Source: Paragordius varius (lineage: Eukaryota; Nematomorpha). Taken from it: a DNA stretch of 64,000 nucleotides. The stretch covers positions 10,044,001-10,108,000 of the forward strand of contig OZ176052.1 in the NCBI GenBank assembly GCA_964247055.1, in the 5' to 3' direction. A program made the translations under genes and the position numbers. Below the pieces are notes generated by a model that saw only the letters and a list, made by a program, of their open reading frames with translations, had not been told where the DNA came from and made no database searches. Shown here piece after piece: positions 1 to 11,997 of the stretch. Position 1 is the first letter of the stretch. The number at the start of each line of letters is the position of its first letter.

Positions 1-1625
1 GTCCACAAAAATATTTTTTTGATTGTATTTTTTTGCCCACGGTATGAGACTGTAAAAATTCGAGAAAGATTTTTCGTATTGCCTGTTAAAAGGCAAAAAT
101 TTTAGTCAAGCGTTTCTTTGATGATAGATGCTGAGTAAGGAGTATCTATCATATGCATAGCATGTTAAAAGATATATGGATATTAATACATTATTTATCC
201 TCATCTATATATTTATAAAAATGGAAAAGGCTGGCTTTGTGATCTGGTACAGGAAAACCGGTAGACCCAATCAAATCCAAATATCGAAAAAATATAATCA
301 TTAATAAATGTCCCGACAATAGCTTCGCCCTTTTTTTGAAATAGGCCCCCAGTTCGGGCCCACCCCGTATGAAAAACGGGTTTTTTTTGAAAACAGAAGT
401 CCACAAAATCGTGTTTTTGAGACAATATTCCGGAGAACGTGTTGGACCATTCAATTTCAAATATGAATTTTGTTTACTTATTTTCGATTGCGCCGAACAT
501 AGTCGAGCCACTTTTTTGATTTAGGCCCTCTTTTTACCCGCTACCCCCGTAAAATGCAATTTTTTTCAAAAAAAAATAAAGTCCACAAAAATATTTTTTT
601 GATTGTATTTTTTTGCCCACGGTATGAGACTGTAAAAATTCGAGAAAGATTTTTCGTATTGCCTGTTAAAAGGCAAAAATTTTAGTCAAGCGTTTCTTTG
701 ATGATAGATGCTGAGTAAGGAGTATCTATCATATGCATAGCATGTTAAAAGATATATGGATATCAATACATTATTTATCCTCATCTATATATTTATAAAA
801 ATAAAGGCTGGCTTTGTGATCTGGTACAGGAAAACCGGTAGACCCAATCAAATCCAAATATCGAAAAAATATAATCATTAATAAATGTCCCGACAATAGC
901 TTCGCCCTTTTTTTGAAATAGGCCCCCAGTTCGGGCCCACCCCGTATGAAAAACGGGTTTTTTTTGAAAACAGAAGTCCACAAAATCGTGTTTTTGAGAC
1001 AATATTCCGGAGAACGTGTTGGACCATTCAATTTCAAATATGAATTTTGTTTACTTATTTTCGATTGCGCCGAACATAGTCGAGCCACTTTTTTGATTTA
1101 GGCCCTCTTTTTACCCGCTCCCCCCGTAAAATGCCATTTTTTTCAAAAAACAAAGTCCACAAAAATAATTTTCTAAATCGATTTTTCGCCCTAGGTATGA
1201 GACCGTAAAAATTCAATAAAGATTCCACGTATTGCCTGTTAAAAGGCAAAAATTTTAGTCCACCGTTTATTTGATGATAGCTGCTGGGTAAGGAGCTACC
1301 CGCTAAAAACTGATTTTTCATATAATTTTGTGAACTGTTTCCGGAAAACCGGTGATTCCAATCTCCAAATATCGAAAAAATATAATCATTAATGAATGCC
1401 CCGACAATAGCTTCGCCCTTTTTTGGAATTAGGTCCCCAGTTTGGGCCCACCCCGTGTGAAAAATGGGTTAAGTCAATTTTTTGGAGAACGTGTTGGACC
1501 ATTCAATTTCAAATATGATTTTTGTTTACTTATTTTCGATTGCGCCGAACATAGTCGAGTCACTTTTTTGATTTAGGCCCTCTTTTTACCCGCTCCCCCC
1601 GTAAAATGCCATTTTTTTCAAAAAA
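1..1625. repeat. Higher-order repeat unit A-B-C (first copy)
   Basis: This unit is monomer A 1-580, B 581-1154 and C 1155-1625. A second near-identical copy follows at 1626-3250. Monomer B has a 3-base difference near its middle (ATAAAGG against ATGGAAAAGG) and a different tail before the next GTCCAC. C carries its own version of the central hairpin and a shortened second half. Confidence 0.93.
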
Positions 1626-4410
1626 GTCCACAAAAATATTTTTTTGATTGTATTTTTTTGCCCACGGTATGAGACTGTAAAAATTCGAGAAAGATTTTTC
1701 GTTTTGCCTGTTAAAAGGCAAAAATTTTAGTCAAGCGTTTCTTTGATGATAGATGCTGAGTAAGGAGTATCTATCATATGCATAGCATGTTAAAAGATAT
1801 ATGGATATTAATACATTATTTATCCTCATCTATATATTTATAAAAATGGAAAAGGCTGGCTTTGTGATCTGGTACAGGAAAACCGGTAGACCCAATCAAA
1901 TCCAAATATCGAAAAAATATAATCATTAATAAATGTCCCGACAATAGCTTCGCCCTTTTTTTGAAATAGGCCCCCAGTTCGGGCCCACCCCGTATGAAAA
2001 ACGGGTTTTTTTTGAAAACAGAAGTCCACAAAATCGTGTTTTTGAGACAATATTCCGGAGAACGTGTTGGACCATTCAATTTCAAATATGAATTTTGTTT
2101 ACTTATTTTCGATTGCGCCGAACATAGTCGAGCCACTTTTTTGATTTAGGCCCTCTTTTTACCCGCTACCCCCGTAAAATGCAATTTTTTTCAAAAAAAA
2201 ATAAAGTCCACAAAAATATTTTTTTGATTGTATTTTTTTGCCCACGGTATGAGACTGTAAAAATTCGAGAAAGATTTTTCGTATTGCCTGTTAAAAGGCA
2301 AAAATTTTAGTCAAGCGTTTCTTTGATGATAGATGCTGAGTAAGGAGTATCTATCATATGCATAGCATGTTAAAAGATATATGGATATCAATACATTATT
2401 TATCCTCATCTATATATTTATAAAAATAAAGGCTGGCTTTGTGATCTGGTACAGGAAAACCGGTAGACCCAATCAAATCCAAATATCGAAAAAATATAAT
2501 CATTAATAAATGTCCCGACAATAGCTTCGCCCTTTTTTTGAAATAGGCCCCCAGTTCGGGCCCACCCCGTATGAAAAACGGGTTTTTTTTGAAAACAGAA
2601 GTCCACAAAATCGTGTTTTTGAGACAATATTCCGGAGAACGTGTTGGACCATTCAATTTCAAATATGAATTTTGTTTACTTATTTTCGATTGCGCCGAAC
2701 ATAGTCGAGCCACTTTTTTGATTTAGGCCCTCTTTTTACCCGCTCCCCCCGTAAAATGCCATTTTTTTCAAAAAACAAAGTCCACAAAAATAATTTTCTA
2801 AATCGATTTTTCGCCCTAGGTATGAGACCGTAAAAATTCAATAAAGATTCCACGTATTGCCTGTTAAAAGGCAAAAATTTTAGTCCACCGTTTATTTGAT
2901 GATAGCTGCTGGGTAAGGAGCTACCCGCTAAAAACTGATTTTTCATATAATTTTGTGAACTGTTTCCGGAAAACCGGTGATTCCAATCTCCAAATATCGA
3001 AAAAATATAATCATTAATGAATGCCCCGACAATAGCTTCGCCCTTTTTTGGAATTAGGTCCCCAGTTTGGGCCCACCCCGTGTGAAAAATGGGTTAAGTC
3101 AATTTTTTGGAGAACGTGTTGGACCATTCAATTTCAAATATGATTTTTGTTTACTTATTTTCGATTGCGCCGAACATAGTCGAGTCACTTTTTTGATTTA
3201 GGCCCTCTTTTTACCCGCTCCCCCCGTAAAATGCCATTTTTTTCAAAAAAGTCCACAAAAATATTTTTTTGATTGTATTTTTTTGCCCACGGTATGAGAC
3301 TGTAAAAATTCGAGAAAGATTTTTCGTTTTGCCTGTTAAAAGGCAAAAATTTTAGTCAAGCGTTTCTTTGATGATAGATGCTGAGTAAGGAGTATCTATC
3401 ATATGCATAGCATGTTAAAAGATATATGGATATTAATACATTATTTATCCTCATCTATATATTTATAAAAATGGAAAAGGCTGGCTTTGTGATCTGGTAC
3501 AGGAAAACCGGTAGACCCAATCAAATCCAAATATCGAAAAAATATAATCATTAATAAATGTCCCGACAATAGCTTCGCCCTTTTTTTGAAATAGGCCCCC
3601 AGTTCGGGCCCACCCCGTATGAAAAACGGGTTTTTTTTGAAAACAGAAGTCCACAAAATCGTGTTTTTGAGACAATATTCCGGAGAACGTGTTGGACCAT
3701 TCAATTTCAAATATGAATTTTGTTTACTTATTTTCGATTGCGCCGAACATAGTCGAGCCACTTTTTTGATTTAGGCCCTCTTTTTACCCGCTCCCCCCGT
3801 AAAATGCCATTTTTTTCAAAAAAAAATAAAGTCCACAAAAATATTTTTTTGATTGTATTTTTTTGCCCACGGTATGAGACTGTAAAAATTCGAGAAAGAT
3901 TTTTCGTATTGCCTGTTAAAAGGCAAAAATTTTAGTCAAGCGTTTCTTTGATGATAGATGCTGAGTAAGGAGTATCTATCATATGCATAGCATGTTAAAA
4001 GATATATGGATATTAATACATTATTTATCCTCATCTATATATTTATAAAAATGGAAAAGGCTGGCTTTGTGATCTGGTACAGGAAAACCGGTAGACCCAA
4101 TCAAATCCAAATATCGAAAAAATATAATCATTAATAAATGTCCCGACAATAGCTTCGCCCTTTTTTTGAAATAGGCCCCCAGTTCGGGCCCACCCCGTAT
4201 GAAAAACGGGTTTTTTTTGAAAACATAAGTCCACAAAATCGTGTTTTTGAGACAATATTCCGGAGAACGTGTTGGACCATTCAATTTCAAATATGAATTT
4301 TGTTTACTTATTTTCGATTGCGCCGAACATAGTCGAGCCACTTTTTTGATTTAGGCCCTCTTTTTACCCGCTACCCCCGTAAAATGCAATTTTTTTCAAA
4401 AAAAAATAAA

Positions 4411-4606
4411 GTCCACAAAAATATTTTTTTGATTGTATTGTTTTGCCCACGGTATGAGACTGTAAAAATTCGAGAAAGATTTTTCGTATTGCCTGTTAAA
4501 AGGCAAAAATTTTAGTCAAGCGTTTCTTTGATGATAGATGCTGAGTAAGGAGTACTTTTTACCCGCTACCCCCGTAAAATGCCATTTTTTTCAAAAAAAA
4601 AACAAA
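4411..4606. repeat. Truncated satellite monomer (196 bp), copy 1
   Basis: The monomer jumps from the GGAGTA of the central hairpin straight to the 3' CTTTTTACCCGC segment, deleting about 385 bp. The same junction recurs at 7399-7594, so the deleted form was spread by amplification or unequal exchange and did not arise twice. Confidence 0.9.
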
Positions 4607-7398
4607 GTCCACAAAAATATTTTTTTGATTGTATTTTTTTGCCCACGGTATGAGACTGTAAAAATTCGAGAAAGATTTTTCGTATTGCCTGTTAAAAGGC
4701 AAAAATTTTAGTCAAGCGTTTCTTTGATGATAGATGCTGAGTAAGGAGTATCTATCATATGCATAGCATGTTAAAAGATATATGGATATCAATACATTAT
4801 TTATCCTCATCTATATATTTATAAAAATGGAAAAGGCTGGCTTTGTGATCTGGTACAGGAAAACCGGTAGACCCAATCAAATCCAAATATCGAAAAAATA
4901 TAATCATTAATAAATGTCCCGACAATAGCTTCGCCCTTTTTTTGAAATAGGCCCCCAGTTCGGGCCCACCCCGTATGAAAAACGGGTTTTTTTTGAAAAC
5001 ATAAGTCCACAAAATCGTGTTTTTGAGACAATATTCCGGAGAACGTGTTGGACCATTCAATTTCAAATATGAATTTTGTTTACTTATTTTCGATTGCGCC
5101 GAACATAGTCGAGCCACTTTTTTGATTTAGGCCCTCTTTTTACCCGCTACCCCCGTAAAATGCAATTTTTTTCAAAAAAAAATAAAGTCCACAAAAATAT
5201 TTTTTTGATTGTATTTTTTTGCCCACGGTATGAGACTGTAAAAATTCGAGAAAGATTTTTCGTATTGCCTGTTAAAAGGCAAAAATTTTAGTCCACCGTT
5301 TATTTGATGATAGCTGCTGGGTAAGGAGCTACCCGCTAAAAACTGATTTTTCATATAATTTTGTGAACTGTTTCCGGAAAACCGGTGATTCCAATCTCCA
5401 AATATCGAAAAAATATAATCATTAATGAATGCCCCGACAATAGCTTCGCCCTTTTTTGGAATTAGGTCCCCAGTTTGGGCCCACCCCGTGTGAAAAATGG
5501 GTTAAGTCAATTTTTTGGAGAACGTGTTGGACCATTCAATTTCAAATATGATTTTTGTTTACTTATTTTCGATTGCGCCGAACATAGTCGAGTCACTTTT
5601 TTGATTTAGGCCCTCTTTTTACCCGCTCCCCCCGTAAAATGCCATTTTTTTCAAAAAAGTCCACAAAAATATTTTTTTGATTGTATTTTTTTGCCCACGG
5701 TATGAAACTGTAAAAATTCGAGAAAGATTTTTCGTTTTGCCTGTTAAAAGGCAAAAATTTTAGTCAAGCGTTTCTTTGATGATAGATGCTGAGTAAGGAG
5801 TATCTATCATATGCATAGCATGTTAAAAGATATATGGATATTAATACATTATTTATCCTCATCTATATATTTATAAAAATGGAAAAGGCTGGCTTTGTGA
5901 TCTGGTACAGGAAAACCGGTAGACCCAATCAAATCCAAATATCGAAAAAATATAATCATTAATAAATGTCCCGACAATAGCTTCGCCCTTTTTTTGAAAT
6001 AGGCCCCCAGTTCGGGCCCACCCCGTATGAAAAACGGGTTTTTTTTGAAAACAGAAGTCCACAAAATCGTGTTTTTGAGACAATATTCCGGAGAACGTGT
6101 TGGACCATTCAATTTCAAATATGAATTTTGTTTACTTATTTTCGATTGCGCCGAACATAGTCGAGCCACTTTTTTGATTTTGGCCCTCTTTTTACCCGCT
6201 CCCCCCGTAAAATGCCATTTTTTTCAAAAAAAAATAAAGTCCACAAAAATATTTTTTTGATTGTATTTTTTTGCCCACGGTATGAGACTGTAAAAATTCG
6301 AGAAAGATTTTTCGTATTGCCTGTTAAAAGGCAAAAATTTTAGTCAAGCGTTTCTTTGATGATAGATGCTGAGTAAGGAGTATCTATCATATGCATAGCA
6401 TGTTAAAAGATATATGGATATTAATACATTATTTATCCTCATCTATATATTTATAAAAATGGAAAAGGCTGGCTTTGTGATCTGGTACAGGAAAACCGGT
6501 AGACCCAATCAAATCCAAATATCGAAAAAATATAATCATTAATAAATGTCCCGACAATAGCTTCGCCCTTTTTTTGAAATAGGCCCCCAGTTCGGGCCCA
6601 CCCCGTATGAAAAACGGGTTTTTTTTGAAAACATAAGTCCACAAAATCGTGTTTTTGAGACAATATTCCGGAGAACGTGTTGGACCATTCAATTTCAAAT
6701 ATGAATTTTGTTTACTTATTTTCGATTGCGCCGAACATAGTCGAGCCACTTTTTTGATTTAGGCCCTCTTTTTACCCGCTACCCCCGTAAAATGCAATTT
6801 TTTTCAAAAAAAAATAAAGTCCACAAAAATATTTTTTTGATTGTATTTTTTTGCCCACGGTATGAGACTGTAAAAATTCGAGAAAGATTTTTCGTATTGC
6901 CTGTTAAAAGGCAAAAATTTTAGTCAAGCGTTTCTTTGATGATAGATGCTGAGTAAGGAGTATCTATCATATGCATAGCATGTTAAAAGATATATGGATA
7001 TTAATACATTATTTATCCTCATCTATATATTTATAAAAATGGAAAAGGCTGGCTTTGTGATCTGGTACAGGAAAACCGGTAGACCCAATCAAATCCAAAT
7101 ATCGAAAAAATATAATCATTAATAAATGTCCCGACAATAGCTTCGCCCTTTTTTTGAAATAGGCCCCCAGTTCGGGCCCACCCCGTATGAAAAACGGGTT
7201 TTTTTTGAAAACATAAGTCCACAAAATCGTGTTTTTGAGACAATATTCCGGAGAACGTGTTGGACCATTCAATTTCAAATATGAATTTTGTTTACTTATT
7301 TTCGATTGCGCCGAACATAGTCGAGCCACTTTTTTGATTTAGGCCCTCTTTTTACCCGCTACCCCCGTAAAATGCAATTTTTTTCAAAAAAAAATAAA

Positions 7399-7594
7399 GT
7401 CCACAAAAATATTTTTTTGATTGTATTTTTTTGCCCACGGTATGAGACTGTAAAAATTCGAGAAAGATTTTTCGTATTGCCTGTTAAAAGGCAAAAATTT
7501 TAGTCAAGCGTTTCTTTGATGATAGATGCTGAGTAAGGAGTACTTTTTACCCGCTACCCCCGTAAAATGCCATTTTTTTCAAAAAAAAAACAAA
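7399..7594. repeat. Truncated satellite monomer (196 bp), copy 2, at the transposon insertion
   Basis: This has the same internal deletion junction as 4411-4606. The transposon-like element at 7595-8729 sits in its last bases, and the array resumes with GTCCAC at 8733. Confidence 0.9.
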
Positions 7595-8729
7595 GGGTGG
7601 AGTGAATAAAAAAAAGGAAACCCTTTAAGTGTTTCCTATGCTCACTTTTTCAAAGAAAGGGTTTCCTTATAATTCATATAAAAAACACATCTGATTAACT
7701 CTCGAGTTTCCTTAAACCATGCCTAAAACCGATATAAATGTACCTAAAGAAAAATTGAGACTTCTTCTTGCAAAGTAACTTAATATTTAATATTTTAGAT
7801 ATCCCATAGTTTTTAATAAATCTATGGTCCCGTATATTGTAATTCAAAAAAAGAAGCTTATAAAAATCTACAAAATGATTTGTTGACAGAAACAAAGAAT
7901 TATTATGATATAGATCAGATATAGCGATAGATATGAAAATTGCAATCAAAAAAATATGATTTAAATAATACAGGAAACGTTGTCATAAAAGATCGCACGA
8001 AATCGGAGGAAATATTCCTAAATTCTTAAGATCGCACAGAATCGGAAGAATTTTTAAATTATTATGACAATCTAATTCACATTTTATATTAAATAATAAA
8101 TAGATTAAAGTTTATTTATACATTTTTTTATGATAAAATAAAAGTTTGTATACAAATTTTCATTTAGCAAGAATAACTAAGAAACTGATTGACTTAATAT
8201 TTTTTGCATATACTAAGAAATGAGATTTGTTAGTTAATCGAAATCAGGAAAAGTATTTTGTCATAAAGTTTATTGTTTGATTATTAAATCGTAGATTTTG
8301 TTTCATAGATAATTGATTCCCTTATATCTTTTTTTGTTTCTTATCTAAGATCGTTGAGCAAACATTTAGTTTCTACGCTGTATTCCAAATATACTAGAAA
8401 AATCTAAAATGTATAAAAATAACTTTGAAAATTGAAATTTTAACTTATCGAATCTAATATCAAAACCGTATTAGCTCTAATTGCCTTGTTTGATCCTCTA
8501 CTATCGATTGTTATAAAATTTATAAATATATAAGGATGGTATTTAGCATCCTAAAAAATATGTAGGGTTTCCTTTAATAAATTTTTTTATTCACATGAAA
8601 ACAAGTGTTTCCTTAAAAATCTAATGTTAATTTTTTTAGGGTTTCCTTAGCTTTTTATTCACTCCAAATTAAGGAATCTCTTAAAAAAGCTAAGGAAAGA
8701 GTGTTTCCTTTTTTTTATTCACTCCACCC
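7595..8729. mobile_element. Non-autonomous DNA-transposon-like element with perfect 27-bp TIRs
   Basis: The ends are perfect inverted repeats of 27 bp starting GGGTGGAGTGAATAAAA. They are flanked by AAA on both sides (7592-7594 and 8730-8732), which fits a 3-bp target duplication within the satellite. Near both ends, short GGAAAC/GTTTCC-type motifs recur in both orientations (around 7615-7665 and 8565-8705), as expected for subterminal transposase-binding repeats. The 1,135-bp interior is AT-rich. The longest open frame (84 codons, 7695-7949, minus) has no recognisable transposase motif. The superfamily cannot be assigned from the ends alone; a 3-bp duplication fits PIF/Harbinger or CACTA types. 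Confidence 0.85.
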
Positions 8730-11120
8730 AAAGTCCACAAAAATATTTTTTTGATTGTATTTTTTTGCCCACGGTATGAGACTGTAAAAATTCGAGAAAG
8801 ATTTTTCGTATTGCCTGTTAAAAGGCAAAAATTTTAGTCAAGCGTTTCTTTGATGATAGATGCTGAGTAAGGAGTATCTATCATATGCATAGCATGTTAA
8901 AAGATATATGGATATCAATACATTATTTATCCTCATCTATATATTTATAAAAATGGAAAAGGCTGGCTTTGTGATCTGGTACAGGAAAACCGGTAGACCC
9001 AATCAAATCCAAATATCGAAAAAATATAATCATTAATAAATGTCCCGACAATAGCTTCGCCCTTTTTTTGAAATAGGCCCCCAGTTCGGGCCCACCCCGT
9101 ATGAAAAACGGGTTTTTTTTGAAAACAGAAGTCCACAAAATCGTGTTTTTGAGACAATATTCCGGAGAACGTGTTGGACCATTCAATTTCAAATATGAAT
9201 TTTGTTTACTTATTTTCGATTGCGCCGAACATAGTCGAGCGACTTTTTTGATTTAGGCCCTCTTTTTACCCGCTCCCCCCGTAAAATGCCATTTTTTTCA
9301 AAAAACAAAGTCCACAAAAATAATTTTCTAAATCGATTTTTCGCCCTAGGTATGAGACCGTAAAAATTCAATAAAGATTCCACGTATTGCCTGTTAAAAG
9401 GCAAAAATTTTAGTCCACCGTTTATTTGATGATAGCTGCTGGGTAAGGAGCTACCCGCTAAAAACTGATTTTTCATATAATTTTGTGAACTGTTTCCGGA
9501 AAACCGGTGATTCCAATCTCCAAATATCGAAAAAATATAATCATTAATGAATGCCCCGACAATAGCTTCGCCCTTTTTTGGAATTAGGTCCCCAGTTTGG
9601 GCCCACCCCGTGTGAAAAATGGGTTAAGTCAATTTTTTGGAGAACGTGTTGGACCATTCAATTTCAAATATGATTTTTGTTTACTTATTTTCGATTGCGC
9701 CGAACATAGTCGAGTCACTTTTTTGATTTAGGCCCTCTTTTTACCTCCCCCCGTAAAATGCCATTTTTTTCAAAAAAGTCCACAAAAATATTTTTTTGAT
9801 TGTATTTTTTTGCCCACGGTATGAGACTGTAAAAATTCGAGAAAGATTTTTCGTTTTGCCTGTTAAAAGGCAAAAATTTTAGTCAAGCGTTTCTTTGATG
9901 ATAGATGCTGAGTAAGGAGTATCTATCATATGCATAGCATGTTAAAAGATATATGGATATTAATACATTATTTATCCTCATCTATATATTTATAAAAATG
10001 GAAAAGGCTGGCTTTGTGATCTGGTACAGGAAAACCGGTAGACCCAATCAAATCCAAATATCGAAAAAATATAATCATTAATAAATGTCCCGACAATAGC
10101 TTCGCCCTTTTTTTGAAATAGGCCCCCAGTTCGGGCCCACCCCGTATGAAAAACGGGTTTTTTTTGAAAACAGAAGTCCACAAAATCGTGTTTTTGAGAC
10201 AATATTCCGGAGAACGTGTTGGACCATTCAATTTCAAATATGAATTTTGTTTACTTATTTTCGATTGCGCCGAACATAGTCGAGCCACTTTTTTGATTTA
10301 GGCCCTCTTTTTACCCGCTCCCCCCGTAAAATGCCATTTTTTTCAAAAAACAAAGTCCACAAAAATAATTTTCTAAATCGATTTTTCGCCCTAGGTATAA
10401 GACCGTAAAAATTCAATAAAGATTCCACGTATTCCCTGTTAAAATGCAAAAATTTTAGTCAAGCGTTTCTATGATGATAGCTGCTGGGTAAGGAGCTACC
10501 CGCTAAAAACTGATTTTTCATTTAACTTAGTGATCTGTTTCCGGAAAAGCGGTGAACCCAATCAAATCCAAATATCGAAAAAATATAATCATTAATGAAT
10601 GCCCCGACAATAGCTTCGCCCTTTTTTGGAATTAGGTCCCCAGTTCGGGCCCACCCCGTGTGAAAAATGGGTTAAGTCAATTTTTTGGAGAACGTGTTGG
10701 ACCATTTAATTTCAAATATGAATTTTGTTTACTTATTTTTGATCGCGCTGAACATAGTCGAGTCACTTTTTTGATTTAGGCCCTCTTTTTACCCGCTACC
10801 CCCGTAAAATGCCATTTTTTTCAAAAAAAAACAAAGTCCACAAAAATAATTTTTCAATTGTATTTTTTTGCCCAAGGTATGAAACTGTAAAAATTCGAGA
10901 AGGTTTTTTCGTATTACCTGTTAAAAGGCAAAAATTTTAGTCAAGCGTTTCTTTGATGATAGATGCTGAGTAAGGAGTATCTATCATATGTATAGCATGT
11001 TAAAAGATATATGGATTATAACATTATTTATGGTAATCTATATATTTATAAAAATGGAAAATGCTGGCTTTGTGATCTGGTACAGGAAAACCGGTAGACC
11101 CATTCAAATCCAAACTTCGA

Positions 11121-11461
11121 ACCCCCCCCCCCCCCCAGAAGTTCAAAGGACTTCCTCGGGCTGCGTAGCAGCACGAGATTCACGCTAGTTTTTTAATATA
11201 TTTTTATTTAAACAATTGAGATTGATTGTTATTAATATTCGAGGCTAACCTAAAAATATTTATAGTTTTGGCTGAAATAATAAAACTTAAAAAAATATAA
11301 TTTTCAACTTGATCATATCACTTCTAATTGACTTTTAAGCAATTCAAAATTGTCAATAAAATACTGTCGAAAAAATATTTATCTAGTCAGCATTATTTTA
11401 TAAACCAATATAAGTTCTATTTCATTCGTAACTATAGATATTTTTAGGTTAGCTACGAGCA
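11121..11461. other. Array edge: poly(C) tract and unique sequence
   Basis: The last monomer breaks at a run of about 14-15 C followed by about 55 bp of GC-richer sequence (11136-11188) unlike either the array or the neighbouring AT-rich DNA. It could be a real recombination junction or an assembly artefact. No gene is seen. Confidence 0.6.
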
Positions 11462-11997
11462 TTAACACTTTGATTCAATTTGGGGTATCTAAATACCCAG
11501 ACTAAATTTAAGCTAGTATTTTTTAATATAAAGGAAACGGTCCAAATTTAAATTTATACTTCTATCCTAATAAAAATTATATAAATATGCCAAAATATCT
11601 GAAGAAAACTTTGTTTTTAATAAAAGTTCCATGTCAAACTACTTCGACGCCATTTTTATTTTACAAAATTTTTGCAAAATATCGTCTTCATTTAATTTTA
11701 GGGGTAGAATTAAAGCTAGATTTTTAATTACATCTAACATTGGAATAGAAAAAGCGGATTATTTTGTATTATTATCCAATTTTACCATTGCATACATGTT
11801 ACGTTGACTAAATTCTTACCTTTCGATTTTAGCTTAAAATAAGTAATATCAAGCATTTTTGAATAAATTTTTTTATATGTTTCGGTTTAATAATGTTATA
11901 TAAGTGCAATTATGCCATGGTTTTTATTCCTTCCATATTTTTTAAACAAGTTAATTTTAAACAGGCCTTGGTATTCAATTTGATCGAAGGACTAAAA
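11462..11997 (-). mobile_element. MITE family 1, copy 1 (inverted orientation)
   Basis: About 536 bp, related in reverse orientation to 45441-45959 and 52961-53519. Ends are imperfect inverted repeats built on TTCGATTYRAATTGGGGTA, each followed by a small palindrome of the type GGGGTAT-n4-ATACCCC. Shared internal blocks include a TCGACGCCATTTTTATTTT-like stretch. It has no coding capacity and is non-autonomous; its superfamily is unknown. Confidence 0.8.

Larger units (their letters stand above)
1..11120. repeat. Tandem satellite array, ~580-bp monomers, partly 1,625-bp higher-order repeat
   Basis: Monomers start at a shared GTCCACAAAA motif. Starts seen: 1, 581, 1155, 1626, 2206, 2780, 3251, 3831, 4411, 4607, 5187, 5659, 6239, 6819, 7399, 8733, 9310, 9778, 10355 and 10836. 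Types A (580 bp), B (574-580) and C (~471) form an A-B-C unit of 1,625 bp, repeated nearly identically at 1-1625 and 1626-3250; later parts are shuffled (A-A-short-B-C-A-A-A-short, then B-C-A-C). C lacks about 100 bp of A and is clearly diverged from it, while copies of one type differ by only a few bases, which indicates recent homogenisation. The last monomer (10836 on) is more diverged and stops near 11120. Each monomer carries overlapping open frames of 60-106 codons on the minus strand; these look like by-products of the repeat. No gene is called here. Confidence 0.95.

Noticed and set aside
110-160. Hammerhead-type ribozyme in the satellite (TTTGATGATAG resembles CUGAUGA)
   Set aside because: The first core base is wrong, no GAAA follows a second stem in the right place, and no cleavage triplet could be set on either strand.
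1-7594. CRISPR-like array
   Set aside because: Units are ~580 bp direct tandem repeats without unique spacers, in a eukaryotic genome.
7695-7949. 84-codon frame in the TIR element as a transposase
   Set aside because: Too short and no catalytic or DNA-binding motif.
191-10449. Repeated minus-strand frames of 60-106 codons in the satellite, some starting MARLCSAQSK
   Set aside because: They recur once per monomer, overlap in several frames, vary with monomer type and are broken in C monomers; no family motif. They are a by-product of the repeat.
11136-11188. tRNA gene at the array edge
   Set aside because: No acceptor stem, D-arm or T-arm pattern can be folded; composition alone is not evidence.
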